Counted from the stretch's first letter, positions 40,117 to 48,510 are shown. The stretch is DNA of 64,000 nucleotides from Nitrososphaerota archaeon (GCA_027887045.1 JAPCJH010000002.1:62001-126000), one strand, 5' to 3'. Notes: generated from the sequence alone by a model not told the origin. Numbers and translations: made by a program.

Positions 40117-40851
40117 TTGAATTGCGGCAAGTGCGGGGCCACCAACACCGACGATGCCGCCTTTTGCAAAGTGTGCGGGAACAGCCTTAGAGTCTCTGGT
40201 CCTACCCCAGCCGCCTCTCCGACTTCAGGGCCGTCGCAGATGGGAGGGATGAACATGCGAATAACTAACGCGTTCAAAAACGCCATCGACTTGGTGAAAA
40301 ATCCGGTGGCTTTCATGAAGCAGAACAAGGATGTCGTGCCACCCGTGAATTCCACAATGATAAACTATGTCGCTGTCCTCGCAGCCATCCCGTTCTTCGC
40401 GACCCTCATAGGTGATCTCTGGTACTATTCGTTCTTTCGATTCTTCGGTTTTGCCGGCGGATTTTTCGGATATGCCATTGCGCATGCGATCGTAACCTAC
40501 ATCCTGGATGTGGCGGCTGTCTTCGTGGTGGGGTTCGTCATTTGGAAGCTCGCGCCATCATTTGGAACGACGACAGATCAGGCGAAGTCTACCCTCCTCG
40601 CCGCCTATGTTTACACGCCCGTTTTTCTAATTTCCATACTCAATATCATACCATTCATCGGTTGGATTACCGTCCTAGGGTTGCTGTACGGACTCTACAT
40701 CTTGTACTTGGGGCTGCCAATCCTTCTTAACACACCTGCTGACAGAGTGATAATTTACGTGGTTGCAATACTTGTGGCGGCGTTTGTGGTTTATGCGATA
40801 ATCGGGACCATTACGGCCCTCATATTCTTCGGATCATTCTTCTTCCTGTAA
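40117..40851 (+). CDS. Zinc-ribbon protein with Yip1-like membrane domain
   Basis: A 244-residue protein. The N-terminal zinc ribbon is NCGKCGATNTDDAAFCKVCGNSL (two CxxC pairs), joined by a Pro/Ser linker to a five-helix membrane domain (from about residue 85 on) that resembles the Yip1/DUF1282 fold: NAFKNAIDLVKNPVAFMKQNKD is the usual pre-helix segment, and PVFLISILNIIPFIGWITVLGLLYGLYILYLGLPILLNTPADRV is a strong family signature. The TTG at 40117 is chosen because the frame upstream runs into tRNA-Met and a TATA-like GCTTATTA lies about 30 bp before it. Role unknown, perhaps membrane organisation. Confidence 0.82.
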   Translation: MNCGKCGATNTDDAAFCKVCGNSLRVSGPTPAASPTSGPSQMGGMNMRITNAFKNAIDLVKNPVAFMKQNKDVVPPVNSTMINYVAVLAAIPFFATLIGDLWYYSFFRFFGFAGGFFGYAIAHAIVTYILDVAAVFVVGFVIWKLAPSFGTTTDQAKSTLLAAYVYTPVFLISILNIIPFIGWITVLGLLYGLYILYLGLPILLNTPADRVIIYVVAILVAAFVVYAIIGTITALIFFGSFFFL

Positions 40852-40994
40852 AACGAAGGTCTTATGGACGAACCGTAAGTCCTCAACTCGCCGTCATCTC
40901 ATCGGTGGTTTTGGGTCCAGACCCAGTGTTGGATAGCCAAGTAAGCTCGACTGGTTCCGCGTAAAATGGGTGCTTTTGACGCACTCGCGTTCGT

Positions 40995-43034
40995 CTAATC
41001 GATTCGCTCCACTGCTCTCTTAAGATCTTGATATGCGTTCTGAACTTCGTCCACGGCGGCCTCATCTTCCAGTGTAGTCACGTCACCTAACGGGCTTCCT
41101 GATGCCACCGCTTTTATCAGCCGCCTCATGATCTTGCCGCTGCGCGTCTTGGGTAACCTGCTCACGAAGAAAAGTTGAGAAGGTTCCGCAATCGAACCGA
41201 ATTTCGACTTTGTCCATTTCTTCAGTTCTAAAGTCAACTCTGGGGTGGGATCTCGTCCCTGCTTCAGAACGACGAAGGCGATCGGGACTTCGCCTTTCAC
41301 GGCGTCCGGCCCCGCAACGACGGCGGCCTCGGCGACACTCTCGTGGGAAACCAAGGCAGATTCGAGCTCGTACGTGCCAATCCTGTGCCCTGCGACTTTC
41401 AGCACTTCATCGGCCCTCCCTGCCACCCAGATGTACCCGTCAGTGTCCTTGACCGCGTAGTCTCCCGTGTAGAAATAATTTTTCCCAGGGAACTTTTCGA
41501 AGTAGACCTTGGCGTACCTCTCCGGGTCGCCCCATATGCCGGTCGGGGGTGAGGGCATGCCGGGGAAGGGCTTCTTGATCACCAGGAAGCCTTTCGTTCC
41601 CGGGGAAACCGGTTCCCCTGCCTCATTCACGACTTCCGCGTCTATCCCTGGGAGCGGGGGGCCGTTTGCGCCAGGTTTCATTGGCACGAAATGGGTCCCC
41701 GGAGCATAACTAATCATGATTCCCCCGGTCTCCGTCATCCACCACGTAGAGCCGACCGGGCACCGTTTTTGTCCCACAACGTCGTACAGCCAGCGCCAGG
41801 CTGACGGGTTTATCGGTTCCCCGACGCTGTGGATCAGCCTGAGCGTTGAAAGGTCGTGCTTTTTCACGGGGTCGTCTCCGAACTTCATCAGCATTCTTGT
41901 CCCCGTGGGGGTGGTGTAGAAGATGCTCACTCCATACCTCTCAATTATCGCCCACCATGTGTCGGGCGCAGGGTAATCGGGGGTCCCCTCGTACATGATG
42001 GTCGTCGCCCCGACGAGCAAGGGTCCGAACACGATGTAGCTATGCCCCGTGACCCAGCCGATATCGGCGGTGCAGTAATAGACGTCCTCGTCTTTCATGT
42101 CGAATACCTCCTTCATGGTCGTGTGTAGGAGCGTTGCGTACCCTCCGTGATCATGGATGATGCCTTTCGGGCCCCCCGTGGTACCTGAGGTGTAGAGGAC
42201 GTATAGCGGCGAATCACTCTCCACCGGTTCAGGTTGAATCTCCGGGGACGAGGGTGCTCCCTCTAGAAGATCGTGAAGCCAATGGTCCCTGCCCTCTGTC
42301 ATGTGGACGTCCAAGCCTGCCCTCTTCACAACGACCACGCTCTCAACAGTCGCAGAGAGGGAGACTGCTCCGTCCACGGTTTCCTTTAGCTTGATCACCT
42401 TCCCGCGCCTGTAGAACCCGTCTGCGGTCAGGATGGTCCTGGCACCGAGGTCCTTGATCCTAAGCGCGAGGTTCTCTGCACTGAAACCACTGAAGACGGC
42501 TGTGAACACTACGCCGAGTCGGGCGAGCGCGAGAAGGAAAATAGGGAGCTCGGGTATCATGGGCATATAGAGGGCAGCTTTGTCCCCCCTCTTGAGCCCG
42601 AGTTCATTTCTGAAGGCATACGCCACTCGGTTGACTTCTGTCAGGAGTTCGTAGTAAGTGTACTTTCTGACCTCCATAGGACCGCCTTTTTCATCTCGGG
42701 GTTCGCCCTCCCATATCAGGGACAGTTTGTTCCTTCTCTTTCCGGAAACGTGCCTGTCGAGGCACAAGTGCGAGATGTTTATTCTTCCACCCGGGAACCA
42801 CCTTGTGACGTGAGGGTGCGCCCCAGGCTCTGAGATCTTCGTCCACGGGGAGAGCCATTCGAGTTCCCTTGCCTTGGAAGCCCAAAATTCTTGAATGTTT
42901 TCGATTGAGTCCTTGTGAAGCTCGAAATATTTTCGAACTGAAACGTTCCTGTGGTTCCAATCCGAGAGGGTAATCCGCTCTCCGAAGGGGAGAGCCTCAC
43001 CAACAAAGGTGACCTCCTCCAAATTTTCTCTCAA
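40995..43034 (-). CDS. acs: AMP-forming acetyl-CoA synthetase
   Basis: A 679-residue acyl-adenylate enzyme, which activates acetate (or propionate) to the CoA ester with ATP. Motifs: YVLYTSGTTGGPKGIIHDHGGY (P-loop), STWWMTETGGIMISY (motif II), YFYTGDYAVKDTDGYIWVAGRADEVLKVAGHRIGTYELESALVSH (hinge and C-terminal domain), and LPKTRSGKIMRRLIKAV with the conserved regulatory Lys. The tryptophan that limits the acyl pocket in acetate-specific enzymes sits in motif II context (WWMTE), so acetate is likely. The N-terminal ACS domain (FELHKDSIENIQEFWASKARELEWLSPWTK) is complete. Confidence 0.95.
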   Translation of the reverse strand: MRENLEEVTFVGEALPFGERITLSDWNHRNVSVRKYFELHKDSIENIQEFWASKARELEWLSPWTKISEPGAHPHVTRWFPGGRINISHLCLDRHVSGKRRNKLSLIWEGEPRDEKGGPMEVRKYTYYELLTEVNRVAYAFRNELGLKRGDKAALYMPMIPELPIFLLALARLGVVFTAVFSGFSAENLALRIKDLGARTILTADGFYRRGKVIKLKETVDGAVSLSATVESVVVVKRAGLDVHMTEGRDHWLHDLLEGAPSSPEIQPEPVESDSPLYVLYTSGTTGGPKGIIHDHGGYATLLHTTMKEVFDMKDEDVYYCTADIGWVTGHSYIVFGPLLVGATTIMYEGTPDYPAPDTWWAIIERYGVSIFYTTPTGTRMLMKFGDDPVKKHDLSTLRLIHSVGEPINPSAWRWLYDVVGQKRCPVGSTWWMTETGGIMISYAPGTHFVPMKPGANGPPLPGIDAEVVNEAGEPVSPGTKGFLVIKKPFPGMPSPPTGIWGDPERYAKVYFEKFPGKNYFYTGDYAVKDTDGYIWVAGRADEVLKVAGHRIGTYELESALVSHESVAEAAVVAGPDAVKGEVPIAFVVLKQGRDPTPELTLELKKWTKSKFGSIAEPSQLFFVSRLPKTRSGKIMRRLIKAVASGSPLGDVTTLEDEAAVDEVQNAYQDLKRAVERID

Positions 43035-43117
43035 TCTCAGACTCGTTCCAGATATAAGAGTACATCATCAGTTAGAGAAAACGTTACAATGCTCAAACCG
43101 GTTGAAACTCCTCGGAG

Positions 43118-43567
43118 CTAGGTTCGGTTTTGGCTCTTAGGAATCTCGGGAAGGCTGCTGAAGTGGGCGTGAACTATCCTCCAGGCACCTTGGAACCTCG
43201 CAAGGACCATCGTCGCCCTCGACTTTGAGCCCACCGTCTTGCCCTCGAAAGAGTAGTCGTTAACGAACATTCCCTTGTAGGAGAGATAGAAGGTCGCGAT
43301 TGCTACATCGTTTACCAGATCTATTCGAAGGTCCTCGACTTCGTATGAGTAGTCGGAGATGTTCGCGAAGCCCGCTTGCTCGTAGACGAACGCTTCTTCG
43401 GAGTTTTGCCTCGTGTAAGGTGGGTTTTCATCGAATTTCGTGAAGAGATCTGTGGGGGCATGGAACTTGCCCAAGTTCGTCAAGTCTTTGTTTTTGCCCG
43501 TCTCGAAGAAAGCGAAGATGACCGAGGCTGCCTCTTTCTTAGTTCTGTCCAGCTGCCATGGTTCCAA
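43118..43567 (-). CDS. NTF2-like/SnoaL-type protein
   Basis: A 149-residue protein with the cone-shaped NTF2-like fold pattern. It has helices at the N-terminus (ASVIFAFFETGKNKDLTNLGKFHAP), a loop, then strands SYEVEDLRIDLVNDVAIATFYLSYKGMF, SRATMVLARFQGAWRIVHAHFSSLP. The final strand with WRIVHAHFS is typical of DUF4440/SnoaL-like ketosteroid-isomerase relatives. Catalytic identity cannot be inferred. It is downstream of the acs promoter region's opposite side and on the same strand as acs but separated by 83 bp. Confidence 0.8.
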   Translation of the reverse strand: MEPWQLDRTKKEAASVIFAFFETGKNKDLTNLGKFHAPTDLFTKFDENPPYTRQNSEEAFVYEQAGFANISDYSYEVEDLRIDLVNDVAIATFYLSYKGMFVNDYSFEGKTVGSKSRATMVLARFQGAWRIVHAHFSSLPEIPKSQNRT

Positions 43568-43640
43568 TGGAACACGTTAGATCAAGACCAGATTTAAACT
43601 GAGAATCCTTTTGAAGGCACGTCAGAAACGAACGCGGCGT

Positions 43641-43751
43641 GGCGCTGTAGCTCAGCGTGGTAGAGCAGCAGGCTGTTAATGCACGCTGGCAGATACCTGT
43701 TAGTGGAAATCCACTGGGGAGTGGTCGTCGGTTCGAGTCCGACCAGCGCCG
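43641..43751 (+). tRNA. tRNA-Asn(GTT) with anticodon intron and variable-loop insert
   Basis: Acceptor GGCGCTG/CAGCGCC, discriminator G at 43751. D-arm GCTC-AGCGTGGTA-GAGC is normal. Anticodon stem GCAGG/CCTGT with loop CTGTTA, a 16-nt intron (43679-43694) at 37/38, then A38. The T-arm GTCGG-TTCGAGT-CCGAC is perfect. Between anticodon and T stems are 26 nt instead of 5, with a 5-bp hairpin AGTGG-AAAT-CCACT (43702-43715). Asn tRNAs are class I, so this is an insert and not a natural long variable arm. Confidence 0.92.
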
Positions 43752-43886
43752 CGGATTAGCTCAAAATAGGCTTATTTGAATTGAAAATAGCTCAGAACAA
43801 GCCAATTACGACTTTTAGAGTTCCAATTTCTGATTTTCATTCCGGCGGGGCAGGATGTAAAGTAAAATGATTTACTTGACAGAGGT

Positions 43887-44396
43887 GTGTCAAGAAGGCA
43901 CTTATCTTTCGAGCTGGCTATCATATCCTGGCAATTTGTTCGTCTTGACTCAAGCCTCGAGACAAAGCCTTCAAAGGCCAGGAATCGGAGAAAACTAGCT
44001 CTTATGGTAATATTCGTCGTAGCTGTTGCCCTCTCTGGACTTGCTCTCTTTGGATTCTTTGCGTCCCAGTACGGATGCTTCGGCCCCTGCGGGCAGGGGG
44101 CCACGAATTTGAACCTAGGTTCGGCTTCCTGCACTGGATCCCAAGGGGGGCTCACATGCACTCTTAGCGTAGAGAACTTTGGCGTCTCCAACATGGGAGT
44201 GGTTGGATGCACGATAATGACCGGAGGCACGTCAACTTCTGGCGTACCCGGCGGAAACATGACCTTCAATGCAGGGTCAACCCTGACATTCACCTGCACC
44301 ATTCAGGGGACCGAGCCCGCCAAGGGTTCCCAAGCAGTCGGAACGATTCAGTTCATTTCTGGCGAGTCAAGAGATTTTGTGGGATACTGGAAATGA
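43887..44396 (+). CDS. Membrane-anchored exported protein with Cys pairs, copy 1
   Basis: A 169-residue protein with a basic N-terminus, one membrane helix (KLALMVIFVVAVALSGLALFGFFASQYG) and an outside domain of about 110 residues. That domain carries Cys pairs (CFGPC, SCTGSQGGLTCTL, GCTIM, FTCTI) with a beta-sandwich rhythm. The start is uncertain: the translated part before SKARNRRK may not be real, and a start nearer the helix is possible. The next gene is a diverged tandem copy with the same order of anchor and Cys residues. Function unknown; it may belong to surface or pilin-like appendage proteins. Confidence 0.65.
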   Translation: MSRRHLSFELAIISWQFVRLDSSLETKPSKARNRRKLALMVIFVVAVALSGLALFGFFASQYGCFGPCGQGATNLNLGSASCTGSQGGLTCTLSVENFGVSNMGVVGCTIMTGGTSTSGVPGGNMTFNAGSTLTFTCTIQGTEPAKGSQAVGTIQFISGESRDFVGYWK

Positions 44397-44426
44397 GTTC
44401 ATCTTCCCAGGATTTGGCGGTCTAGT

Positions 44427-44867
44427 TTGACAAACGAAAAGCGGAAGATTCCCTCGAAGATGAGGAGACCGGGACTTTGGTTCTTTGTTCTCGTCGGCGC
44501 CGTTGCTTTCATCGGGGTCGGCTTTTACGTACACCCCTTTTTCGCACTCTCTTCCGGTCCCGTCTTCGGTCCTGAGATGAACTCTGTTAGCGTGGCTTGC
44601 TCGGGAAACCCTTTGGTTTGCAGAGTGGGCCTTCAAAACGTAGGAACGGGAGATAGCCATACCACCTCGACGTGCATGCTGACCCTTGACGGAACCACTT
44701 ACCACTGTACCTCCCAGACCACGACCATTCCCGCTGGAGGACCAGCTGTCACCGTGACTTGCTCTTCAACTCAGGAGAATGTCCCAGCTGGTTCAACCAT
44801 AACTGTCTCGTTCGTATTGTCAAACGATGGAGTTGTCGCCTTCTCAGGAAAGTCTTCCAAGTCGTAG
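44427..44867 (+). CDS. Membrane-anchored exported protein with Cys pairs, copy 2
   Basis: A 146-residue relative of the preceding gene. The basic start KRKIPSKMRRPG leads to one helix (LWFFVLVGAVAFIGVGFYVHPFFAL). The ectodomain then has SVACSGNPLVCRVGLQNVGTGDSHTTSTCMLTLDGTTYHCTSQTTTIPAGGPAVTVTCSS, with a C..C.VGL.N.G...C pattern shared with copy 1 (C..LTCTLSVENFG...C). This suggests a duplicated beta-sandwich held by disulfides. It lies 30 bp after copy 1. I do not recognise the family. Confidence 0.7.
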   Translation: MTNEKRKIPSKMRRPGLWFFVLVGAVAFIGVGFYVHPFFALSSGPVFGPEMNSVSVACSGNPLVCRVGLQNVGTGDSHTTSTCMLTLDGTTYHCTSQTTTIPAGGPAVTVTCSSTQENVPAGSTITVSFVLSNDGVVAFSGKSSKS

Positions 44868-44921
44868 ATGTCTCTTCCCTAACTATTCGCGCGCCTGAGG
44901 AGCTTCGGGTAGGCTCAAATA

Positions 44922-45374
44922 TTGGGTAAGACTGATAAGTTCCGATTGAAGATACCGAAGCGATGGGTGTTCGTCTGCATCGCCATCTTGGCGATCACGC
45001 CAATTGCGACCATCATGGGCGTTCTCGTCGCAGGTCAGGTGCGCGAACTTACGAATCCATGCATGAGCTGGGGACAGATTAATGGCGGGTCAATTACTGT
45101 CGCGTCTGGAGGGCTATGTTCGTCGGCTTCGGCGACAAGCGATACCATGACTGAATTTCTGGTGAAATTGATCCTGATCCCAGGTGGAATTCTCTTTGGA
45201 GCGTTACTAGGTGTGGTTGGGGTTCTGGGAAAAAGTCAGGCACTTCTGATATCGAGCTTCATCATCCTCATTTTGGAATCACCTTTGCTCATGTTCGACG
45301 GGCTATTCGTGTTGACCCTCCCACCAGCCGTATTCTTCCTTTGGGTAGCGAGATCGAAGGCAACGACACTTTGA
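44922..45374 (+). CDS. Four-helix membrane protein
   Basis: A 150-residue protein with a basic start (GKTDKFRLKIPKRW), then helices VFVCIAILAITPIATIMGVLVAG, FLVKLILIPGGILFGALLGVVGVLG, ALLISSFIILILESPLLMF and GLFVLTLPPAVFFLWVA. An outside loop has two Cys (NPCMSWGQ, GGLCSS). Not recognised. Start TTG at 44922. Its stop overlaps the start of the next small gene in TTGA. Along with the two genes before it, it forms a possible four-gene set of envelope proteins. Confidence 0.65.
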   Translation: MGKTDKFRLKIPKRWVFVCIAILAITPIATIMGVLVAGQVRELTNPCMSWGQINGGSITVASGGLCSSASATSDTMTEFLVKLILIPGGILFGALLGVVGVLGKSQALLISSFIILILESPLLMFDGLFVLTLPPAVFFLWVARSKATTL

Positions 45375-45553
45375 GATCATCAAAGAATCGACAAGACGCT
45401 GAGTTTGTCATATTTTCGGGCTTGGTGGCGGCATTCTATTTTTTCATGCTTGACCCCGGTGGTTTCTTTCTCTTCGGACCAATCATTCTGTTGGCAGTCA
45501 TTGCGATGATATGGATACTACGGATTCGCACAATGCAAACCGGGCTTACATGA
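45371..45553 (+). CDS. Small two-helix membrane protein
   Basis: A 60-residue protein with two helices (FVIFSGLVAAFYFFMLDPGGFFLFGPIILLAVIAMIWILRI) and a basic end. The TTG at 45371 overlaps the stop of the previous gene in TTGA; a longer frame from 45341 would overlap by 34 bp and is less likely. Not recognised. Confidence 0.55.
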   Translation: MRSSKNRQDAEFVIFSGLVAAFYFFMLDPGGFFLFGPIILLAVIAMIWILRIRTMQTGLT

Positions 45554-45683
45554 TCCCCCACGATGTGGGTTTCAAGACCTCCTTTCTCTGCAGATCCATC
45601 CAGAACTAGGTCTGATTCGAGCACGGTGAACCATTCAGGTCCAGCCGGCACCGTCCAAATGCCCAAAATGAAGAGAAGGTTGC

Positions 45684-46952
45684 CTAAGCGGTTGTGGTAC
45701 TCGTCACGCCTGGCCTCGCGCCGAGCTCTACGCCCACTGTGGTCAACTGGTCCGATCTGAATATGCCGAGCTGTACCGTTTGTCCTGCGACGGTGAATTG
45801 CGTCAGGTATGTTGAGAGCGCGTCTTGGTTGACTATCCGTGTTCCGTTTATCGACACGATGATATCCCCACCGATGAGGTATCTCTGTCCTTCAACCACT
45901 GCCGTGGTGCTACCCCCTTTAAGGCCAGCCTTCGACGCCGGACCACCGCTGATGACGTTCTCGATTAAGACACCGTAAGTCACCGTAGAGTGCATCGCAT
46001 TCGCGAGTTGGTAAGTCATGTCCGTTCCCCCGATGCCCAAGTAAGAGTGGGCGCTGTATCGGCCCGTGCTAACAAGGGAGGGTATTTCTTCGATTATTGT
46101 GCTTGAAGGGATGGCGAATCCGAGTCCGACTGATCCGCTAACGACAGCAGTGGTAATCCCAATCACGTTGCCGTTGCCGTCAAGTAGCGGCCCGCCTGAA
46201 TTCCCGGGATTGATTGGTGCGCTGAACTGTATGACCCCCGCGATCGAGTAGTTACCTGCAGTCGTCTCCTGTATGGTCCTCCCCAGCTGGCTGACTATTC
46301 CATACGTAAACGAGCCTGAGAGCCCATATGGATTTCCTATTGCGTAGACTGGGTCTCCGACCTTGACGGCGGTGGAAGCGACAACCTTCAGAGGGGCGAA
46401 TTCGGAGGTGGGAGCACTGTGCACTCTCACGATTGCAAGGTCACTGTAGGGATCTGTACCCGCGACAGTGGCTGGGTAGGTGTTCCCATCCCAGAAGGTC
46501 ACGGTGATGTTGGAAACTCCGTTGACGACGTGATAGTTCGTCACGACGTAGTAGTTGGTCAGATAAGAAACGATGAATCCGGACGCGAGCACGCCCTGGA
46601 TTGTGGTTTGCGGGCCGAAGAAGGTGTTCGTGGTTACTTTTTCATCGCCTTGGACTGTTACGACGCTATTGCTCTCCGAAGAATAGATCTGCTCCGCGCT
46701 TGTGTTGGTCCCCGTTGCGTGAGAGCCGGCTTGGACGCTGCTTGTCGTCGTTGAGGAGACCTGTGGATGCGCAGTGGAGTTGGCGCCCTGTGTGGTTGCA
46801 GTCGTTGCCTGTTGATTGTTCGTTGAAGAGGTGGACGGTCCCGCGATTTGGTTGATGCTGTTGTAGTAGACCAAGCTGGAGCCCACCGCGAGCAATAACA
46901 TTATTGCGACGGTGGCGGTTCTCCCGATCCCTGAATCTCTGTCTCGCATCAT
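45684..46952 (-). CDS. Membrane-anchored HtrA-like serine protease with PDZ domain
   Basis: A 422-residue protease. The N-terminal helix (RTATVAIMLLLAVGSSLVYY) anchors it, followed by a Ser/Thr/Gln-rich linker (residues 35-90), the protease domain with His141 (VTNYHVVNG), Asp171 (SDLAIVRV) and Ser252 (NPGNSGGPL), and a PDZ domain (about 315-410: YGVLIENVISGGPASKAGLKGG). It acts outside the membrane in quality control or processing of exported proteins. Its promoter has a TATA (CTAAATAC) with a 20-bp box directly upstream, which is also found at two other promoters within 1.6 kb. It complements the cytoplasmic HtrA at 15.7 kb. Confidence 0.93.
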   Translation of the reverse strand: MMRDRDSGIGRTATVAIMLLLAVGSSLVYYNSINQIAGPSTSSTNNQQATTATTQGANSTAHPQVSSTTTSSVQAGSHATGTNTSAEQIYSSESNSVVTVQGDEKVTTNTFFGPQTTIQGVLASGFIVSYLTNYYVVTNYHVVNGVSNITVTFWDGNTYPATVAGTDPYSDLAIVRVHSAPTSEFAPLKVVASTAVKVGDPVYAIGNPYGLSGSFTYGIVSQLGRTIQETTAGNYSIAGVIQFSAPINPGNSGGPLLDGNGNVIGITTAVVSGSVGLGFAIPSSTIIEEIPSLVSTGRYSAHSYLGIGGTDMTYQLANAMHSTVTYGVLIENVISGGPASKAGLKGGSTTAVVEGQRYLIGGDIIVSINGTRIVNQDALSTYLTQFTVAGQTVQLGIFRSDQLTTVGVELGARPGVTSTTTA

Positions 46953-46990
46953 TTTCAGAGATTCCTGTTGAACGCGCGTATTTAGTGAAT

Positions 46991-47010
46991 TTCCGAGATG
47001 GTTCCCAAAT
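46991..47010 (-). promoter_or_regulatory. Shared 20-bp box A upstream of the htrA TATA
   Basis: Plus-strand sequence TTCCGAGATGGTTCCCAAAT. It differs from box C at 48073-48092 in one base. On the transcribed minus strand it abuts the TATA (CTAAATAC, 46978-46987), as expected for an activator site or extended BRE. Confidence 0.65.
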
Positions 47011-47023
47011 CTCTAAGAAATCG

Positions 47024-47042
47024 CTCCAAGATGCTCCCAAAA
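47024..47042 (-). promoter_or_regulatory. Degenerate second copy of the box (B)
   Basis: CTCCAAGATGCTCCCAAAA lies 33 bp further upstream of the htrA gene than box A and matches it over most of its length with one base missing. It may be a second binding site spaced three helical turns away. Confidence 0.45.
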
Positions 47043-47088
47043 GAGATTCGACGGAAGCACACAGCCCATGTCTCCGTTTTTCTCGTGA

Positions 47089-47535
47089 TCATCCTAGGCT
47101 AAGGTAGAGAAAGATCGTGTATGCGCCTATCCTCAGCAGATCGGCCGTCGTGCTCGAGAAGCCGGGCCCCATGCTCACGGGACCGATGAGACCGGCCACC
47201 AGAGGGTAGGAGAGTAGAGCTTGGATTAGGAACGCTGCGAGAACTACAACAAGACCAAGTGCGAAGCTTGCCCTCGTCTCGACATACATCTTAACGTATA
47301 TCACGGTCAGAGAAACCAAGAGCGCAACCTCGATAGTAGTGAACACGATGTGGAGTCCAAACAGGGGGTCTGTTGGGAAATGTTCCGGAAAGTAACCGAA
47401 GGGGCCTGGTTTCTGTTCCTGAGGCAGGGCGCTCGTATAGGATAAGAGCTCCCCGAACAGAAGTCCCAGAACTAGTGCAAACGGCACCCACAGCTTCTGG
47501 ACATACCTCCCCTTCTCCTTGACCTTTTCACTCAT
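47089..47535 (-). CDS. Four-helix membrane protein next to the ArsR-like regulator
   Basis: A 148-residue membrane protein with helices LWVPFALVLGLLFGELLSYTSAL, FGLHIVFTTIEVALLVSLTVIYVKMY, FALGLVVVLAAFLIQALLSYPLVAGLIGP and DLLRIGAYTIFLYLSLG. A Pro/Phe-rich loop (PQEQKPGPFGYFPEHFPTDP) lies between helices 1 and 2. It follows the ArsR-like regulator by 3 bp. This regulator/membrane protein pairing is common in archaea, and the protein may be a target or sensor partner. The family has no known function. Confidence 0.75.
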   Translation of the reverse strand: MSEKVKEKGRYVQKLWVPFALVLGLLFGELLSYTSALPQEQKPGPFGYFPEHFPTDPLFGLHIVFTTIEVALLVSLTVIYVKMYVETRASFALGLVVVLAAFLIQALLSYPLVAGLIGPVSMGPGFSSTTADLLRIGAYTIFLYLSLG

Positions 47536-47538
47536 AAT

Positions 47539-47844
47539 CTAGTTTCGACCCTTATCCTTGAGTCTCGTCCTTTCAAGAATCGCTTCAAGTTTGTCCCAGT
47601 GCGCTTCCATGACCTCTGAGACGAAATACAGCTTCCCGTACTTGTCACCCTCAGTCAGCAAGAGCTTGTTCGTCTGAAGCATCTTCAGATGGTGCCTGAT
47701 CGTCGTATAATCCAGATTCAGAGCTTCGGACAACTGCTGTGCGTTTTTTGGCTCCTCCCTGATACTCGAAAGAATCATCACTCTCGTACGCGCTCCTGCA
47801 CTCCCTGCGAAGAGCCACCATAGGAGGCGTTCAAACGAGTCCAA
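47539..47844 (-). CDS. ArsR-like winged-helix regulator
   Basis: A regulator of about 101 residues. The recognition region is RTRVMILSSIREEPKNAQQLSEALNLDYTTIRHHLKMLQTNKLLLTEGDKYGKLYFVSEVMEAHWDKLEAILER, a classical ArsR/DtxR-like wHTH with wing. The frame extends upstream to 48009, but that part (RCRCTVLCEAVNRRS) does not look like the family, so TTG at 47844 is preferred. No metal-binding Cys motif is seen. It may bind the 20-bp box found at its own upstream promoter (48073-48092) and at the htrA and small exported protein promoters; this is inference. Confidence 0.82.
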   Translation of the reverse strand: MDSFERLLWWLFAGSAGARTRVMILSSIREEPKNAQQLSEALNLDYTTIRHHLKMLQTNKLLLTEGDKYGKLYFVSEVMEAHWDKLEAILERTRLKDKGRN

Positions 47845-48217
47845 GTCTCCGTCCCAAACGCGCAGGGCACGTAATAATGATATTCTCGAAGCAAAAAAGT
47901 TGAGCCGCCATTTAGCATCGAGGGACCTCCGATTGACGGCTTCGCACAGTACTGTGCATCGGCATCGCGAGATCGCCATGGGCGGACCTCGCCTGTTCGT
48001 GTTCCGCAAAGCCGGTCCCTGTCCTCACTAACATTGCAATTAGCACAGTGGACCCGCATGACTATATTCATTTTCCGAGATGCTTCCCAAATTGATATCG
48101 GATTCGTGGGCAATCCTAGCGACCCCTCAGATTTGTTCATCAGAAATAGACATGAAAAAGGGGGACGAGTGTCGTTTGACACTCGCCTCTTGCTGGGCAT
48201 TCTTTCTTGGTGATGAC
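47845..48217. other. 373-bp non-coding interval with box C and TATA
   Basis: Between the ArsR-like start and the small exported gene the sequence holds box C and a TATA (minus GAATATAG, 48062-48069), giving a predicted long leader of about 200 nt, and a second TATA-like stretch near 47873. I see no other gene here. Confidence 0.45.
48073..48092 (-). promoter_or_regulatory. Shared 20-bp box C upstream of the ArsR-like gene
   Basis: Plus-strand sequence TTCCGAGATGCTTCCCAAAT, 19 of 20 identical to box A. It abuts a TATA element (GAATATAG on minus, 48062-48069) in the same spacing as box A. Confidence 0.65.
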
Positions 48218-48460
48218 TCATGCATTCGCTGCTCCGCCGGTCGTGCTGGTGCTTGTCGAGTTGGATCCCATGTTCGGGCAGTTGTGCGCGGAAGGTGTAG
48301 TCATCGATCCCGAGCCTGTGCTGGACGACTGGGCGGTGTTCGTGGACGTCGATGTTGAGGTGCTGTTGGTCGCCGCCCATGCGGGCCCGGCGATTGCAGT
48401 GATGGCAAGAAGCGTGAGTGCGAGAACGCTCCTCTTGTTAAGCCTGAATTTCAAGTCCAT
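48218..48460 (-). CDS. Small exported Ser/Thr-rich protein
   Basis: An 80-residue protein with a clear signal peptide (RLNKRSVLALTLLAITAIAGPAWA) and a mature part of about 50 residues rich in Ser, Thr, Asn (STSTSTSTNTAQSSSTGSG...). A single His/Cys motif, SAHNCPNMGSN, sits inside it, which suggests metal binding or anchoring through Cys. A good ribosome site (AGGAGGTG) lies about 9 nt before the ATG. The promoter carries box D and an adjacent TATA (AATAATTA). It is controlled together with htrA and the ArsR-like gene by inference from the shared box. Function unknown. Confidence 0.75.
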   Translation of the reverse strand: MDLKFRLNKRSVLALTLLAITAIAGPAWAATNSTSTSTSTNTAQSSSTGSGSMTTPSAHNCPNMGSNSTSTSTTGGAANA

Positions 48461-48510
48461 TTCTTTCTCACCTCCTTACCACGAAGGATGGAGCCTCGTA
48501 ATTATTCGAT

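Noticed and set aside
45436-45666. 76-codon minus-strand frame opposite the small membrane gene
   Set aside because: It overlaps a better-supported plus-strand gene joined by TTGA; no motif recognised.
47845-48009. Upstream extension of the ArsR-like gene to the ATG at 48009
   Set aside because: The extra 55 residues are Arg/Cys-rich and unlike the family; a TTG with a TATA-like stretch upstream fits better.
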